DNA of 64,000 nt. It comes from Verrucomicrobiota bacterium. Lineage in GTDB: Bacteria > Verrucomicrobiota > Kiritimatiellia > CAIQIC01. The stretch's first letter is position 1; the number at the start of each line of letters is the position of its first letter. Shown here in pieces: positions 40,654 through 53,104 of the stretch. The stretch spans positions 62,001-126,000 of the forward strand of contig SCQF01000041.1 of the NCBI GenBank assembly GCA_004321905.1, written 5' to 3'. Below the pieces are notes generated by a model. That model worked only from the letters and a program-made list of their open reading frames with translations. It made no database searches and was not told the origin of the DNA. The position numbers and the translations under genes were made by a program.

Positions 40654-42273
40654 TCAATCAAGCGGGGCTTTTTCAAAATCGGAGGGTAGAAAGCCGCCGG
40701 TCGTGATGTTCTTGTCTTTTTGGTAGCGTTCGTAGAACCCGCGCCACTCTTTGCCGGAGTTGGGATATTCATCAAAAACCTGGCCCTGACCGAGTACGCG
40801 CGGATCTTCCTGGGCCTTCAGCTCGACAAAAAGCTGTTGCTTGAGTTGCGCCATGCGTTCCTGAAATTCGGGACGCCCGGCCAGATTGTTCACGCAATCG
40901 CGATCTTGCACAAGATCATAGAGTTCCTCCTGCGGACGCTTGCCGAAGCACGCATCCCAGAAATGTTTTTGCTCTGGCACGGTGCGCGTCTTGAGGACCT
41001 CGGTCTTGGTCGGACTGCTGTCGGTATCCAGATAACCAGTTTCTGGATTACAACAGGGCCAGCGCGTCGGCTCAAAATTATGAAGATAGAGCAGGTTGTC
41101 CTTGACGATGCCACGCACGGGATAGCTTTCGTCGTGCGGGCGACCGGTGTCGTTGCGCTCCCGGCCGATGATGACGTGATCGCGCACGGGATTCACCTGT
41201 CCGGCCTTGTCCGCGAAGAAAATGTCCGTGAGACTCCGCCCTGTCGGCGCGGCCATGCCGGTTTGCTCCCAGCGGAGGCGTGCCAACTCGACGAACGTCG
41301 GCGCGAAATCAATGAAACTCACATAGTCTTCCACGACGCGCCCCGGCCGGCGGATGCCGCGTTTCCACATTGCCGCCAGCGGGAGATGATTGGAGTCCTG
41401 ATAGGTGTGGCCTTTGTCATGTGGAAACGGCATGCCGTTATCGCCGGTGACGATGACCAGGGTATTCTCCAGCCACCCGCGTTTTTCCAAATCCGCGAGC
41501 ATCCGGCCCAAATGCCGATCAAAGTGTTCGACCTCGAACGCGTAGTCCAGCAGATCCTTGCGCACCGTCTCGTTGTCGGGCCAGCAGGCCGGTACGCGCT
41601 CAATCTCCGTCGTCTTTTTGCCGCCCTTGGCCACGCCCGACCCATATTCATAATCACGATGCGGCTCGATCGAGCCATACCAGAAACACCACGGCTGACC
41701 TGTGGGTGCGGCGTCGAGAAAATCGGCGAAGTTGGCGGCGTAATCGTTTGCGCTGATGCACGCGGTCGGCGGCGGTGCCTTGCGTTTCTGGAAGCGTTGC
41801 CCGGCCATCTCGCGCTTTTTACCAGTCGCGTCCAAACAACTACCCGGCGCCCAGCCTTTCTCGGTCATGCCCACAAAATAACCCAAGCCCGTCAGCGCCT
41901 CGGCGTAGGTCTTGAACTCCGGCGGGAAATAACAGTAGTGGTTGGCGGCGGCCTTGAGTTGCCACGGATTACGACCCGTGAGTAGCGCCGCACGCGACGG
42001 CGCGCATTTGGCCGTCGGCGTATAGGCGTGCGTGAACAGGATTCCTTCGCGGGCGACGCGATCAAAATTTGGCGTTTTGACCCACTGGCACCCGTAGACG
42101 CCCGCGTGGCCAAAACCCCAGTCGTCGGCCAGCGCGAACAAAATGTTCGGGCGCGCGGCGGATTTGTTTTCCAAGCCCTGGAAAATCGCGTCCGCACTTT
42201 TTCCAAGCCTTGGAAAAACCGCCGCGCCAACTGCGCCGCAACCCGCCAGCTTCAAAAAATTCCGTCGCTTCAT
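40654..42273 (-). CDS. Sulfatase; repeat in leader
   Basis: [72 protein letters not shown]. Confidence 0.95.
   Translation of the reverse strand: MKRRNFLKLAGCGAVGAAVFPRLGKSADAIFQGLENKSAARPNILFALADDWGFGHAGVYGCQWVKTPNFDRVAREGILFTHAYTPTAKCAPSRAALLTGRNPWQLKAAANHYCYFPPEFKTYAEALTGLGYFVGMTEKGWAPGSCLDATGKKREMAGQRFQKRKAPPPTACISANDYAANFADFLDAAPTGQPWCFWYGSIEPHRDYEYGSGVAKGGKKTTEIERVPACWPDNETVRKDLLDYAFEVEHFDRHLGRMLADLEKRGWLENTLVIVTGDNGMPFPHDKGHTYQDSNHLPLAAMWKRGIRRPGRVVEDYVSFIDFAPTFVELARLRWEQTGMAAPTGRSLTDIFFADKAGQVNPVRDHVIIGRERNDTGRPHDESYPVRGIVKDNLLYLHNFEPTRWPCCNPETGYLDTDSSPTKTEVLKTRTVPEQKHFWDACFGKRPQEELYDLVQDRDCVNNLAGRPEFQERMAQLKQQLFVELKAQEDPRVLGQGQVFDEYPNSGKEWRGFYERYQKDKNITTGGFLPSDFEKAPLD
42168..42216. 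repeat. Paired palindromes (32 bp) in sulfatase leader
   Basis: tttccaagccctggaaa / tttccaagccttggaaa. Confidence 0.95.
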
Positions 42274-42284
42274 TTTTTCCCCTT

Positions 42285-43880
42285 TCAGGGCCGACTGCGC
42301 TCCGCGTCACGCTGGCGCTCGAACAGCGCCTGCAACTCTTTGACTTTGTCAGGATACTCGTCGGCGAGATTTTTCGTTTCACTCAAATCGTCGGCGAGAT
42401 TGACAAGGAATGGTGGCGGCGGGGCCGCTTTGGCGTGGTCGGTCTTGTTGGCATCCGCGTAGCTCGGACGCGCACCGCCCGCTTGAATGAGCTTCCAATT
42501 TCGCTGCCGGATCGCCATCGGGCCTTTCGTGCCGCCGTTGTGGGCAATGAAGGTGTCGCGGCCTGGCTTGTCGTGCGGCAGGCCCAGCAACGCCGGCAGC
42601 ACATTGCAGCTATCAGGTGCGGCATCGCGGGGTAACGTTTGACCGGTCAACGCGGCAAAGGACGCCGTCATATCGAGCAGCGTGACTAGTTCAGTGCATT
42701 CACTACCAGGCGGAATATGACCGGGCCAGCGCGCGATGAGCGGCACGCGGTGGCCACCTTCCCAGAGGCTGCCCTTGTAGCCGCGCAGTACGCCATTGCA
42801 CGGGTGCGAAAAGCAGACCGCATCGTCATAGCCGCTACCACTCACGTCGTGGTAGCCATCATCCATGATGCCGCCGTTGTCACTGCTGAAAACGACCAGC
42901 GTATGGTCGGTGAGTTTCAACCGTTCCAGTGTGGCAAGCACTTCGCCGACGGCGACGTCGAGTTCCACAATCGAATCGCCGCGCGTCCCGCACTGGCTCT
43001 GGCCATGGTGGCGCGGATTCGGTGCGCGCGGGACGTGGATGTTGTGCGTGGCGAGGTAAAGGAAGAACGGCTTGTCCTTGTTCTGCTCGATAAACGTGCA
43101 CGCCTTCTGCCGGAACGTATCGGCAATGTCCTCGTCCTTCCAGCGGGCCGACTGGCCGCCGCTCATCCAGCCGATGCGCCCGATGCCGTTGATGATCGTA
43201 TTGTCGTGACCGTGGGAGTGTTTGAGTTTCAGCAGTGCTGGATTCTCCTTGCCCGTCGGCTCGTTGCCAATCTTATGTGCATAGCTGACCGCAATCGGAT
43301 CATTCGGGTCGAGACCAACGACGTTGTGGTTTTCGATGAACACGCACGGCACACGGTCGCCGGTCGCCGGGAAAAAAAAGGCGTAATCAAAGCCGACCTC
43401 CAGCGGGCCCGGCTTGATGCCATCGTTCCAATCCGGCCCACTTTCATTGCCGAGGCCGAGGTGCCACTTGCCGACGATACCCGTCGTGTAGCCGGCTTGT
43501 TTGAGCATCGCAGGCAGCGTGACCGAACCGGGCTTGATGGAGAGCGCCGCATCACCGGCCATGATCGCCGAGCCGCCCTGTTGCCGCCACGAATACGCGC
43601 CGGTCAGCAGCGCCCGCCGCGAGGGCGAGCAGGTGGAGGCTGGCGAATGCGCGTCGGTGAACCGCCGACCTTCGCGCGCGAGCCGGTCGAGCACCGGCGT
43701 CTGCACCCGTTTCGCGCCGTAGCAGGAAAGATCACCATAGCCGATGTCATCAGCGAGGATGAAAACAATATTGGGTTTGGATTTTTCCAAGGCTTGAAAA
43801 CCGGCATCAGCACTTTTCCCAAGCCTTGGAAAAGCCAGTATACCCAGTCCGGCCATTTTCAAAAATTCACGGCGTTGCAT
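42285..43880 (-). CDS. Sulfatase; repeat in leader
   Basis: [73 protein letters not shown]. Confidence 0.95.
   Translation of the reverse strand: MQRREFLKMAGLGILAFPRLGKSADAGFQALEKSKPNIVFILADDIGYGDLSCYGAKRVQTPVLDRLAREGRRFTDAHSPASTCSPSRRALLTGAYSWRQQGGSAIMAGDAALSIKPGSVTLPAMLKQAGYTTGIVGKWHLGLGNESGPDWNDGIKPGPLEVGFDYAFFFPATGDRVPCVFIENHNVVGLDPNDPIAVSYAHKIGNEPTGKENPALLKLKHSHGHDNTIINGIGRIGWMSGGQSARWKDEDIADTFRQKACTFIEQNKDKPFFLYLATHNIHVPRAPNPRHHGQSQCGTRGDSIVELDVAVGEVLATLERLKLTDHTLVVFSSDNGGIMDDGYHDVSGSGYDDAVCFSHPCNGVLRGYKGSLWEGGHRVPLIARWPGHIPPGSECTELVTLLDMTASFAALTGQTLPRDAAPDSCNVLPALLGLPHDKPGRDTFIAHNGGTKGPMAIRQRNWKLIQAGGARPSYADANKTDHAKAAPPPPFLVNLADDLSETKNLADEYPDKVKELQALFERQRDAERSRP
43784..43832. repeat. 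Paired palindromes (32 bp) in sulfatase leader
   Basis: tttccaaggcttgaaaa / ttcccaagccttggaaa. Confidence 0.9.
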
Positions 43881-43937
43881 AGATTTTTCCTTTACCAATT
43901 ACCGCGGTTGCGTTCCAGCATACGGATATGATTGGAA

Positions 43938-45344
43938 TCAGGACGTGTTTTTCCCATGGCGTTTGCCGGCGGGTGTGTCGGGCCAGAGCGGGTTCGGAAC
44001 GTGCTCGCGTTGCATGAGTGCGGTGAGCTGCTGCGCAAGGTCGGCGTGTTCGGCGGCGACGTCATGTGCTTCTGCGTTGTCGCGTGAAAGATCATATAGC
44101 TCAAGCGGCTTATCGGGGCCGTTGCGCACGGCCTTCCAGTTGCCGACGCGTACGCTTTGGATAAATTTGCCCTCATGTAGTTCCCAATAAAGAAATTCAC
44201 GGGCGATGGTTTTACCTTCGAGCATTGCCGGCAAGACGGAAAGGCCGTCGCTTTTTACGTTCGTTGGCAAGGGCTGGCCCAGCAATGCGGCGCAAGTCGG
44301 GAGGAAATCATAGAACGCCCACTGCGTCGCATTGGTGGTGCCGGCCGGGATGTGGCCGGGCCAGCGGCAGAGCATCGGCACACGCAAACCGCCCTCATAC
44401 ATCGTGCGTTTGCCGCCGCGGAACGGCCCATTGCTCTGGAACAATTGCAACACTTGCGGATTATCCGCCCCTTGATCGCTGCTGAAGATGACCAGCGTCT
44501 GCTCGTCGAGTTTCAGTTCCTTGAGCAGCGTGAACAGTTCGCCACACGTGGCATCCATACGCGTAATCATTGCCGCATATTTTTTCATTGGCTCGGGCCA
44601 TGACTCGTGGGCGTACGCGCCAAGATCGGGCACTTGGAGATTCGTATGCGGAATGGTGAATGGCACATAGAGGAAAAACGGCTGTTGAGCGTGCGCGCGA
44701 ACCCACGTGAACATCTCGCCGGCGATAAGATCATGCGAGTAGGTCTTGCCGTCGAGCGCCACACGCTCTTGATTGTGCCAAAGGTGGTTAGGATAGTAGT
44801 TGTGCGCCTGTCGCTGGCAGTTGTAGCCAAAAAATTCGTCAAAGCCCATTTTATCCGGCGCGCCGCTACTGCCCACAAACCCGAGACCCCACTTCCCGAA
44901 CATCGCCGTCGCGTAGCCAGCCTGCTTGAAAAGATGCGCGACCGTGAACGTGCCCGCGGGTAACGGTTCCTGGCCTTCCGGTTTAAGCTCGCGGTTCGCA
45001 CGAATTGGGGCGTGACCAATATGCAGGCCGGTCATCAGCGCGCAACGCGTCGGCGCGCAAACCGAGGTGCCCGCGTAGGCTTGGGTGAAACGCAAGCCTT
45101 CGCGCGCCATACGGTCGAGGTTGGGTGTTTTGATTTTCTGTTGCCCATAACAGCCGATGTCGCCGTAACCGAGGTCGTCGCACAACAAAAAAATCACGTT
45201 GGGTCGCGACTTCGTGTCCAGCGCAGCCTTTGCGGAGCTGGATTCCAAGCCTTGGAAAACAGTCGCGCCACTTTTTCCAAGCCCGGGAAAGGCCAACGCA
45301 CCCAGGCCGGCAAGTTTCAGGAAATTACGTCGTGTTGAACTCAT
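43938..45344 (-). CDS. Sulfatase; repeat in leader
   Basis: [81 protein letters not shown]. Confidence 0.95.
   Translation of the reverse strand: MSSTRRNFLKLAGLGALAFPGLGKSGATVFQGLESSSAKAALDTKSRPNVIFLLCDDLGYGDIGCYGQQKIKTPNLDRMAREGLRFTQAYAGTSVCAPTRCALMTGLHIGHAPIRANRELKPEGQEPLPAGTFTVAHLFKQAGYATAMFGKWGLGFVGSSGAPDKMGFDEFFGYNCQRQAHNYYPNHLWHNQERVALDGKTYSHDLIAGEMFTWVRAHAQQPFFLYVPFTIPHTNLQVPDLGAYAHESWPEPMKKYAAMITRMDATCGELFTLLKELKLDEQTLVIFSSDQGADNPQVLQLFQSNGPFRGGKRTMYEGGLRVPMLCRWPGHIPAGTTNATQWAFYDFLPTCAALLGQPLPTNVKSDGLSVLPAMLEGKTIAREFLYWELHEGKFIQSVRVGNWKAVRNGPDKPLELYDLSRDNAEAHDVAAEHADLAQQLTALMQREHVPNPLWPDTPAGKRHGKNTS
45242..45290. repeat. Paired palindromes (32 bp) in sulfatase leader
   Basis: attccaagccttggaaa / tttccaagcccgggaaa. 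Confidence 0.93.
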
Positions 45345-45739
45345 TGTTTCTCCGATTGCTGATTACTTTTAGGTTTGTGTTTTTTAGAAGGCGGCGGCAG
45401 GGCCGCGGGATATTGCCCCTGATCGTTGGTATCTTTGATCCACTGTTCCTGCACAGTACGCAGTCGCTTTAGCGTTTCCTGATGCTCCGGCATTTTGACC
45501 AAATTATGGATTTCCCAGGGATCAGACTGCAAGTCATAAAGTTCTTCGTCCGGCATTCGCGGCTGATAGAGCAATTCCTGCGTCAGTGTGAGCTTGCCCT
45601 CGCAAACAAAATTCCGAGCGGTCTTGCCGGTGCCTTTGAAGCCGCAAGCGGCGGGCAAATTCTTGATGTTGGCCGTGCCGTAGCCCGCCGTTGCCACGCC
45701 CAATCCGGCTGATTTCAAGAACTCGCGCCGCGTACTCAT
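45341..45739 (-). pseudogene. Internally deleted mini-sulfatase (Tat leader joined to sulfatase C-terminus)
   Basis: MSTRREFLKSAGLGVATAGYGTANIKNLPAACG... then QPRMPDEELYDLQSDPWEIHNLVKMPEHQETLKRLRTVQEQWIKDT; no active site; about 132 aa. Confidence 0.75.
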
Positions 45740-45828
45740 CAACAACACGCTTTCATCGGTTCTTCGCATAACGAATGAACGCCACGCTTATTGCACCGCG
45801 CTCTTCATGCCGCAAGTGTTGGCACCGC

Positions 45829-47379
45829 TTATGGCCGGGTGTGATCATTTGTTCTGGCTTGCTTCAGCAATGTGGTCAAACGTTGCACAACATCGGGATG
45901 CTGCTCCCACAGATTTTTGGTCTCGGCAGGATCCGCGGCCAGATTGAAAAGTTGATTCTGGTTTTCAGGATCGGCTTTAATTTTTTTGGCCTGCTTGCCC
46001 TTTTTATGGGTCTCTTCTTCCAGGGCCGGATTGCGTTCGATCAATTTCCAATCGCCCTGCCGGATCGCAAAAATACCATGTGCGGAATCGAGCACTACGC
46101 AGTCGCGCACCATCGTTTTCGCGTCGCCTTGCCAGGCGGCCAACGCGTTGCAGCTGTCTTCGCCCGCGCCCGCGGGCAACTTCTGCCCCAATACCGCCGC
46201 ACACGTGGCCAACACATCGGTGTGGCAGAGTAGGGTGTCGCTCTCCGTGCCCGCCGGAACGTGCCCCGCCCAGCGCACGATATACGGCACGCGGAAGCCG
46301 CCTTCATAGATGCTGTGCTTGCGACCGCGCAGCGCGCCGCAGATTGCGTGGCCGGCCTGCTTCGCCTGCCATTGCGCAGCCAAGCGTTCGTTTTCCGCCA
46401 CTACGCCGCCGTTATCGCTGGTGAACAGAATGAGCGTATTGTCCAGCAATCCGGCTTTTTCCAGTGCCGCGCGAATTTGGCCAATGTGCGTATCGAGTTC
46501 TTGAATGAAATCGCCGTAGGGACCACACGCGCTCGTCCCCAGAAACGGTGCCGAAGGTGTGATGTCGTTGTGCGGAATGTTCGTGGCAAAGTAGAGGAAG
46601 AACGGTTTGTCTTTGGAGCTCTCGATGAATTCCACGGCCTTGTGTGCGATGTCGCCGGCGACGTGGTCGAGTTTGTATTCGGCGTCGGGGCTCCACGGTT
46701 TGATGTCGGAGCGCCCGACCATCTCCACCTTGTCGCCCGGTTTACGGCCCATAAAACGATGATTCTCAATGTAGATTCGCGGCTGATTACCGGCGTTTGC
46801 GGCCAGGCCGTAGAAATAATCGAAGCCCGCCTCGCACGGCCCGGGTTTGATCTCTTCCTGGCTCCAGTCATAGCGATCCGCAATCCGGCCCTGCCATTCA
46901 CCAAAGCCGAGATGCCATTTACCGACGGCGCCCGTGGTGTAGCCGGCTTGCTTGAATAGTTTGGGGAGCGTGAGCCGATCCTCTTCAAACAGCAGCGGCC
47001 CGCTGGGCGCCAGCACGCCTGTCGCGGGATGCCGCGGATTACGCCAGAAATAACGTCCAGAAAGCAAACCATAGCGCGTCGGCGAGCAGACCGAACCCGG
47101 CGTGTAGGCGTTGGTGAAACGCCGGCCTTCGCGCGCGAGGCGATCCATGTTCGGCGTCTTAATTTTCGTCGCGCCATAGCACCCGACGTCGCCGTAACCG
47201 AGGTCGTCGGCGAGAATCAACACCACATTGGGTTTCTTCTTGTCCGGCGTAGCTCCGGCGGCGCCGGATTCCAAGCCTTGGAAACTGGCTTCAGCGCTTT
47301 TTCCAACCCTTGGAAAAAGCACTGCGCCCACCGCGCCCAAACCCGCCAGTTTCAAAAAATCACGACGTACGGTGTTCAT
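45829..47379 (-). CDS. Sulfatase; repeat in leader
   Basis: [87 protein letters not shown]. Confidence 0.95.
   Translation of the reverse strand: MNTVRRDFLKLAGLGAVGAVLFPRVGKSAEASFQGLESGAAGATPDKKKPNVVLILADDLGYGDVGCYGATKIKTPNMDRLAREGRRFTNAYTPGSVCSPTRYGLLSGRYFWRNPRHPATGVLAPSGPLLFEEDRLTLPKLFKQAGYTTGAVGKWHLGFGEWQGRIADRYDWSQEEIKPGPCEAGFDYFYGLAANAGNQPRIYIENHRFMGRKPGDKVEMVGRSDIKPWSPDAEYKLDHVAGDIAHKAVEFIESSKDKPFFLYFATNIPHNDITPSAPFLGTSACGPYGDFIQELDTHIGQIRAALEKAGLLDNTLILFTSDNGGVVAENERLAAQWQAKQAGHAICGALRGRKHSIYEGGFRVPYIVRWAGHVPAGTESDTLLCHTDVLATCAAVLGQKLPAGAGEDSCNALAAWQGDAKTMVRDCVVLDSAHGIFAIRQGDWKLIERNPALEEETHKKGKQAKKIKADPENQNQLFNLAADPAETKNLWEQHPDVVQRLTTLLKQARTNDHTRP
47268..47316. repeat. Paired palindromes (32 bp) in sulfatase leader
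   Basis: attccaagccttggaaa / tttccaacccttggaaa. Confidence 0.94.
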
Positions 47380-48896
47380 GGGTTGGTTCCTCTTGGCACG
47401 CGGTGTGGCGATTGCACCTTGGCCTTCGGCGTGGTCGGAATACTGTCGCCACTGCGCACATCATAACCCCACCCATCGAGATAAGCCTGTGGATCGCGGA
47501 AGTCGTCGCCGATTTTTTTCAATTCCGTCTGCAAACGCGCTTCGAGTTCCCGCTGTAAAGCAGCGTGCTCCGGCTTGTTCACGAGGTTATTCATCTGGTT
47601 CGGATCCTCTTCGTCATCGAACAGCAGCCACGGCCCCGCAAGGCTGCGGACATAGGTGTAACGCCTGGTGCGAATCGCCCGATAGGCCTTATTGTCGGCT
47701 TGGGCCACGACGGCGAAGGGCGCGACGCCCATATAGAGCGCGGCATGATCGGCGGATGCCCGCGGATCATGCACGAGTTGGGAGAAATCGCAGCCTTCCG
47801 CCGTCGGCGGCAGTGGCACACCGGCCAGACCGATCACGGTGGCGAAAATATCCGGGGTTGTCAGCGGCGTCGGTTCAACGCGCCCGGTCGCACCGTGCGC
47901 CGCCGGGAAGCGCAGCAGGAACGGCACATGCGCGGATTCGTCCCATGGCACCTGCTTCTGCGCCGGCGTAACGCCATGCGCACCGAGCATCTCGCCATGG
48001 TCGGAGGTGAAAATAAAAATAGTATTTTGCGCCAGACCCGTTTCATTTAGCGTCGCCACCAAATCGCCGATGTATTGATCCAACGCGGTGCAATAGGCGT
48101 AATAGTCTTGGGCAAAGCGTCGCGCCTTCTGCTGCATGACTGCGGGCACATTGGGCGGTAGTTGGATTTTCTCCTCAGGATAGAGCGCCCGATATTCCGG
48201 CGGGGCCATCTGCCGCGGAATGGGATAATGCGGCGAGCTGTAACTGACGAACAACACGAACGGCTGACCGGACGCCGTATGTGCGCGCAGATAATCCTGC
48301 GCGTCCTTGGTCTGCGCGCAGGCATCAAAACCCAGCCAATATTTTTTCGCTGACGAATTATCAGCATAGTAGTGCGAATGGAGATAGTCGTGGTCGCACT
48401 CCGCCGCCTTCCAATAGTCCCAGCCCTGCCGCCGCTCCGGCGGGATGAAGGCTTCGCGCCCATGCCCATCGAGATGCCATTTGCCGATGTAGGCCGTCGC
48501 ATATCCCGCCTGTTTGAACACCTCGGCGATGCACACCTCTTCGGATGGCAGATAGGCGTCGTTGATAAACATGCCCGTCGAAGTCGGGAAACGGCCCGTC
48601 ATCAGCGCCGCGCGATACGGCGTGCAAACCGGGCAGGCCGAAACCACGTTGCAAAAATTGAGCGACTCTTTGGCCAGCCGATCCAAATTCGGCGTTTTGA
48701 CGTTGGGGTCGCCGTTGTAGCCGGTGGCTTTTGCGCGCCATTGATCGGCCAGCACAAACACGATATTCGGTTTGGTCGCGGCAGATTTTTCCAAGGCTTG
48801 GAGAGTGGATTCGGCACTTTTTCCAAACCTTGGAAAAGCCACGGCGCCCGCCGCGCTCAAACCGGCGAGTTTCAAAAAATCGCGTCGCTTGATCAT
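47376..48896 (-). CDS. Sulfatase; repeat in leader
   Basis: [81 protein letters not shown]. Confidence 0.95.
   Translation of the reverse strand: MIKRRDFLKLAGLSAAGAVAFPRFGKSAESTLQALEKSAATKPNIVFVLADQWRAKATGYNGDPNVKTPNLDRLAKESLNFCNVVSACPVCTPYRAALMTGRFPTSTGMFINDAYLPSEEVCIAEVFKQAGYATAYIGKWHLDGHGREAFIPPERRQGWDYWKAAECDHDYLHSHYYADNSSAKKYWLGFDACAQTKDAQDYLRAHTASGQPFVLFVSYSSPHYPIPRQMAPPEYRALYPEEKIQLPPNVPAVMQQKARRFAQDYYAYCTALDQYIGDLVATLNETGLAQNTIFIFTSDHGEMLGAHGVTPAQKQVPWDESAHVPFLLRFPAAHGATGRVEPTPLTTPDIFATVIGLAGVPLPPTAEGCDFSQLVHDPRASADHAALYMGVAPFAVVAQADNKAYRAIRTRRYTYVRSLAGPWLLFDDEEDPNQMNNLVNKPEHAALQRELEARLQTELKKIGDDFRDPQAYLDGWGYDVRSGDSIPTTPKAKVQSPHRVPRGTNP
48788..48836. repeat. Paired palindromes (32 bp) in sulfatase leader
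   Basis: tttccaaggcttggaga / tttccaaaccttggaaa. Confidence 0.93.
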
Positions 48897-48906
48897 TTTT
48901 GTCTTT

Positions 48907-49929
48907 TCACGGTTGATTCGGGTCTTTGAGTTTTTCGATGAGATAGGCTACGGGCGTGGCGTGCTTCACGCTGGGCGCTCCGGGGTAGACCAGTTCACAA
49001 TCCACACCAAGTTCTTTGCAACGTTCCTGCAACTTCACGCCGAAATTGGCGGTATGTGTCGGGTCTTTTTGGTCTTGGCCGAGCGCAGGCGGGGTAACGT
49101 AATGAAGATAGACCGGTGGGTCGTCGGCGCTTAGGAGCGCGTACGGCGAATATTCGGCAATCCAAGGCATAATTTTTTTGCGATTGGCAAGGAATTCATC
49201 AAATGAGGACTGATGTTTTTGCTTGTTGCCGGTGAAGCCGAAAGCATGGCCCCCGTAGCGGCTATTAGGCGTCCACTCCTTCATTTGTTGTGGGTCGAGG
49301 GTCGTCTGTGGGACTTCGACCGCGACGCACCAGAGTCGTGTGGATTTGCGCTGGACCGGGTCGGAACTCGTCGGATCAGCAAGGTCGGGGTGAAAGGCGA
49401 GCCATAAACTAGAGCACGCGCCGGCCGAGTTGCCGCAGGCACCGATGCGCTTTTCATCAATATTCCACTCCGTCGCCTTGCTGCGAACAAATTGCAAGGC
49501 GCGCGCGGCATCTGTGAGTGGGCCTTTGACCGGTGGTACGATTTTGTCGGCCGTCGCCTCCGGGATGAAACGGTATTCAATCGAAATCACCGAAATGCCG
49601 TTCTTCAGTAGCTTCTGCAAGAAAGCGCCACCGAGGAAGGTTCGATTACCGGCTATCCAGCCACCACCATGAATGTAGAACACCAGCGGGGTGGGTTCGT
49701 TGGACTCGGCCTTCCAGAAAGTGAGCACTTGTTTGGGATGCTTGCCATAGGCGATCTCTTCCAGCGTTGCCTTTGGCAGCGCCGGTGGCGCAGGCTTGGC
49801 GGATCGTTTTTCCGCTGGCGCTTGGTCGGCACACCAGCCGGATAACGATAGCATGATCGTGAACATTCCGGTCACCATCCAACGGGTGATTTCCTGCTGC
49901 TTCACAAAATAACGTCGTTTGATTGCCAT
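48907..49929 (-). CDS. Alpha/beta-hydrolase (BD-FAE/acetyl-esterase-like)
   Basis: PLVFYIHGGGWIAGNRTF, IGACGNSAGACSSLWLAF, VYPGAPSVKHATPVAYLIE; N-terminus MAIKRRYFVKQQEITRWMVTGMFTIMLSLSGWCADQAP. Confidence 0.88.
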   Translation of the reverse strand: MAIKRRYFVKQQEITRWMVTGMFTIMLSLSGWCADQAPAEKRSAKPAPPALPKATLEEIAYGKHPKQVLTFWKAESNEPTPLVFYIHGGGWIAGNRTFLGGAFLQKLLKNGISVISIEYRFIPEATADKIVPPVKGPLTDAARALQFVRSKATEWNIDEKRIGACGNSAGACSSLWLAFHPDLADPTSSDPVQRKSTRLWCVAVEVPQTTLDPQQMKEWTPNSRYGGHAFGFTGNKQKHQSSFDEFLANRKKIMPWIAEYSPYALLSADDPPVYLHYVTPPALGQDQKDPTHTANFGVKLQERCKELGVDCELVYPGAPSVKHATPVAYLIEKLKDPNQP

Positions 49930-49931
49930 CG

Positions 49932-51440
<1,509 letters not shown>

Positions 51441-51457
51441 CACGGTTCCGCCCCGTT

Positions 51458-53104
51458 TTAGCCGCCCAATTCCGCTTCGCTGGCGCCATCGAACTGTTGC
51501 CGCCACGTGACGCTATTTTGGGGGGCGCGTCTTTTCCTCGGCTGCGACGCAGGTTTTGCGTTCGGATTATAATGGGGATTGAGTTGGGGCACGACCGCCT
51601 CGGTATCCTTCAAGAAGCTGGAGATCAGCTCGTTCAGTTCACGAACCAGCTCCGGTTTTTCAGCGGTAAGATTTTTTGTCTCACCGAGGTCAGCTTGCAA
51701 ATTATAAAGCTCGAACCGATCGCTGCCATCGTCATTATCCGCATAGAAACGGATCAGCTTCCAGTCGCCCTTGCGCACGTAGGTGCTGGGCAGGAGGCCC
51801 GGCATGTGTTCGGCGGCCTGGTGCGTGCCGTGCGGAAAGTGACAGAAGATGCGGTCGCGTACCGCGCCCTGCCCCAACAAGGCGGACATCTGGTTCACGC
51901 CATCGAGCTTCAGCCCCGCGCGTGGCGACAACCCGCACATCGCCAGCAGGGTGGGATAGAAATCCAGACTCTGGAAAAGGATATCGCTTGTCACGCCGGC
52001 TTTGGTCTTGCCCGGCCAGCAGACCAGACAAGGCTCGCGCGTGCCACCTTCATAGATGGAGGCTTTCCCGCTACGCAGCGGGAGATTGCTCGTCGCCGGT
52101 ATGTTTTCATAACCCGCCGGGTCCGTCTTTTTCGGCAAGTAGGCATAACCGCCGTTGTCGGAGAAGAACACGATGATCGTGCGCTCGGCAATACCGCTCT
52201 CGTCCACCGCCGCAAGCAACCGCCCCACACCTTCGTCGAGGCTCTTGATCATCGCCGCATAGAGCGGATTGTGTTGCGGATTTTGCGCGTCGGCCTTCGC
52301 CTTGAAATACTCGATGTAATCAAGTTTGGCATTCCACGGCGCATGCACCGAATAGGCGCAATAGTTGATGTAAAACGTTTTATCCTTGTGCCCGCGGATA
52401 AACTTCGCCGCCTCGGTTGACATGCGGTCTTCGATGTGTTCACCCGGCTGCATATCGGACGGCGGAGCTTTGATGAACTTCCACGGCGCAAAATAGCTGC
52501 CCACGGGACTGGGTACATTGGGCGCATGCGGAAATTCAAAATCAAAGCCGCGATCCTTCGGTTCATAACGATCAGTCTGGGCCTCGTTGAACCCCAAGTG
52601 CCACTTGCCGAAATGCGCCGTGACATAATCCGCGTCGTGAAATTCTTGCGCCAGCGTCCGGTATTCCATTTTCAAGCGCGTCAAACTTTCCGCCGCAATC
52701 ACCCGCTGATGCGGATCGGCTCGCATGAGCCGCTTCTCCAAGCGCACCTCGGCCAGATGACACGCCGGCAAGGTCACGCCCGTGCGCGCTGGATATAACC
52801 CGGTCTGAATGCTTGAGCGCGTCGGCGAGCACAGCGGATTGGCGGCATAGGCCTGCGTCAACCGCAGACTGCGCTCCGCCAGCCGGTCGAGATTCGGCGT
52901 CTCATAAAACGTGCTGCCCTGGCATTTCAAATCCATCCAGCCGAGGTCGTCGGCGAGGATAAAAAGCACGTTGGGGCGCTGCTTTTCCAAGCCTTGGAAA
53001 ACGGCCTCCGCGCTTTTTCCAAGCCTTGGAAAAACCGCCGCGCCCGCTACGCTGGCGCTGATCAATTTCAAAAAATCACGACGATTGGCTGGTTTCATGT
53101 TCAT
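51458..53104 (-). CDS. Sulfatase (close paralog of 54821-56467); repeat in leader
   Basis: [84 protein letters not shown]. Confidence 0.96.
   Translation of the reverse strand: MNMKPANRRDFLKLISASVAGAAVFPRLGKSAEAVFQGLEKQRPNVLFILADDLGWMDLKCQGSTFYETPNLDRLAERSLRLTQAYAANPLCSPTRSSIQTGLYPARTGVTLPACHLAEVRLEKRLMRADPHQRVIAAESLTRLKMEYRTLAQEFHDADYVTAHFGKWHLGFNEAQTDRYEPKDRGFDFEFPHAPNVPSPVGSYFAPWKFIKAPPSDMQPGEHIEDRMSTEAAKFIRGHKDKTFYINYCAYSVHAPWNAKLDYIEYFKAKADAQNPQHNPLYAAMIKSLDEGVGRLLAAVDESGIAERTIIVFFSDNGGYAYLPKKTDPAGYENIPATSNLPLRSGKASIYEGGTREPCLVCWPGKTKAGVTSDILFQSLDFYPTLLAMCGLSPRAGLKLDGVNQMSALLGQGAVRDRIFCHFPHGTHQAAEHMPGLLPSTYVRKGDWKLIRFYADNDDGSDRFELYNLQADLGETKNLTAEKPELVRELNELISSFLKDTEAVVPQLNPHYNPNAKPASQPRKRRAPQNSVTWRQQFDGASEAELGG
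52984..53032. repeat. Paired palindromes (32 bp) in sulfatase leader
   Basis: tttccaagccttggaaa twice. Confidence 0.96.
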
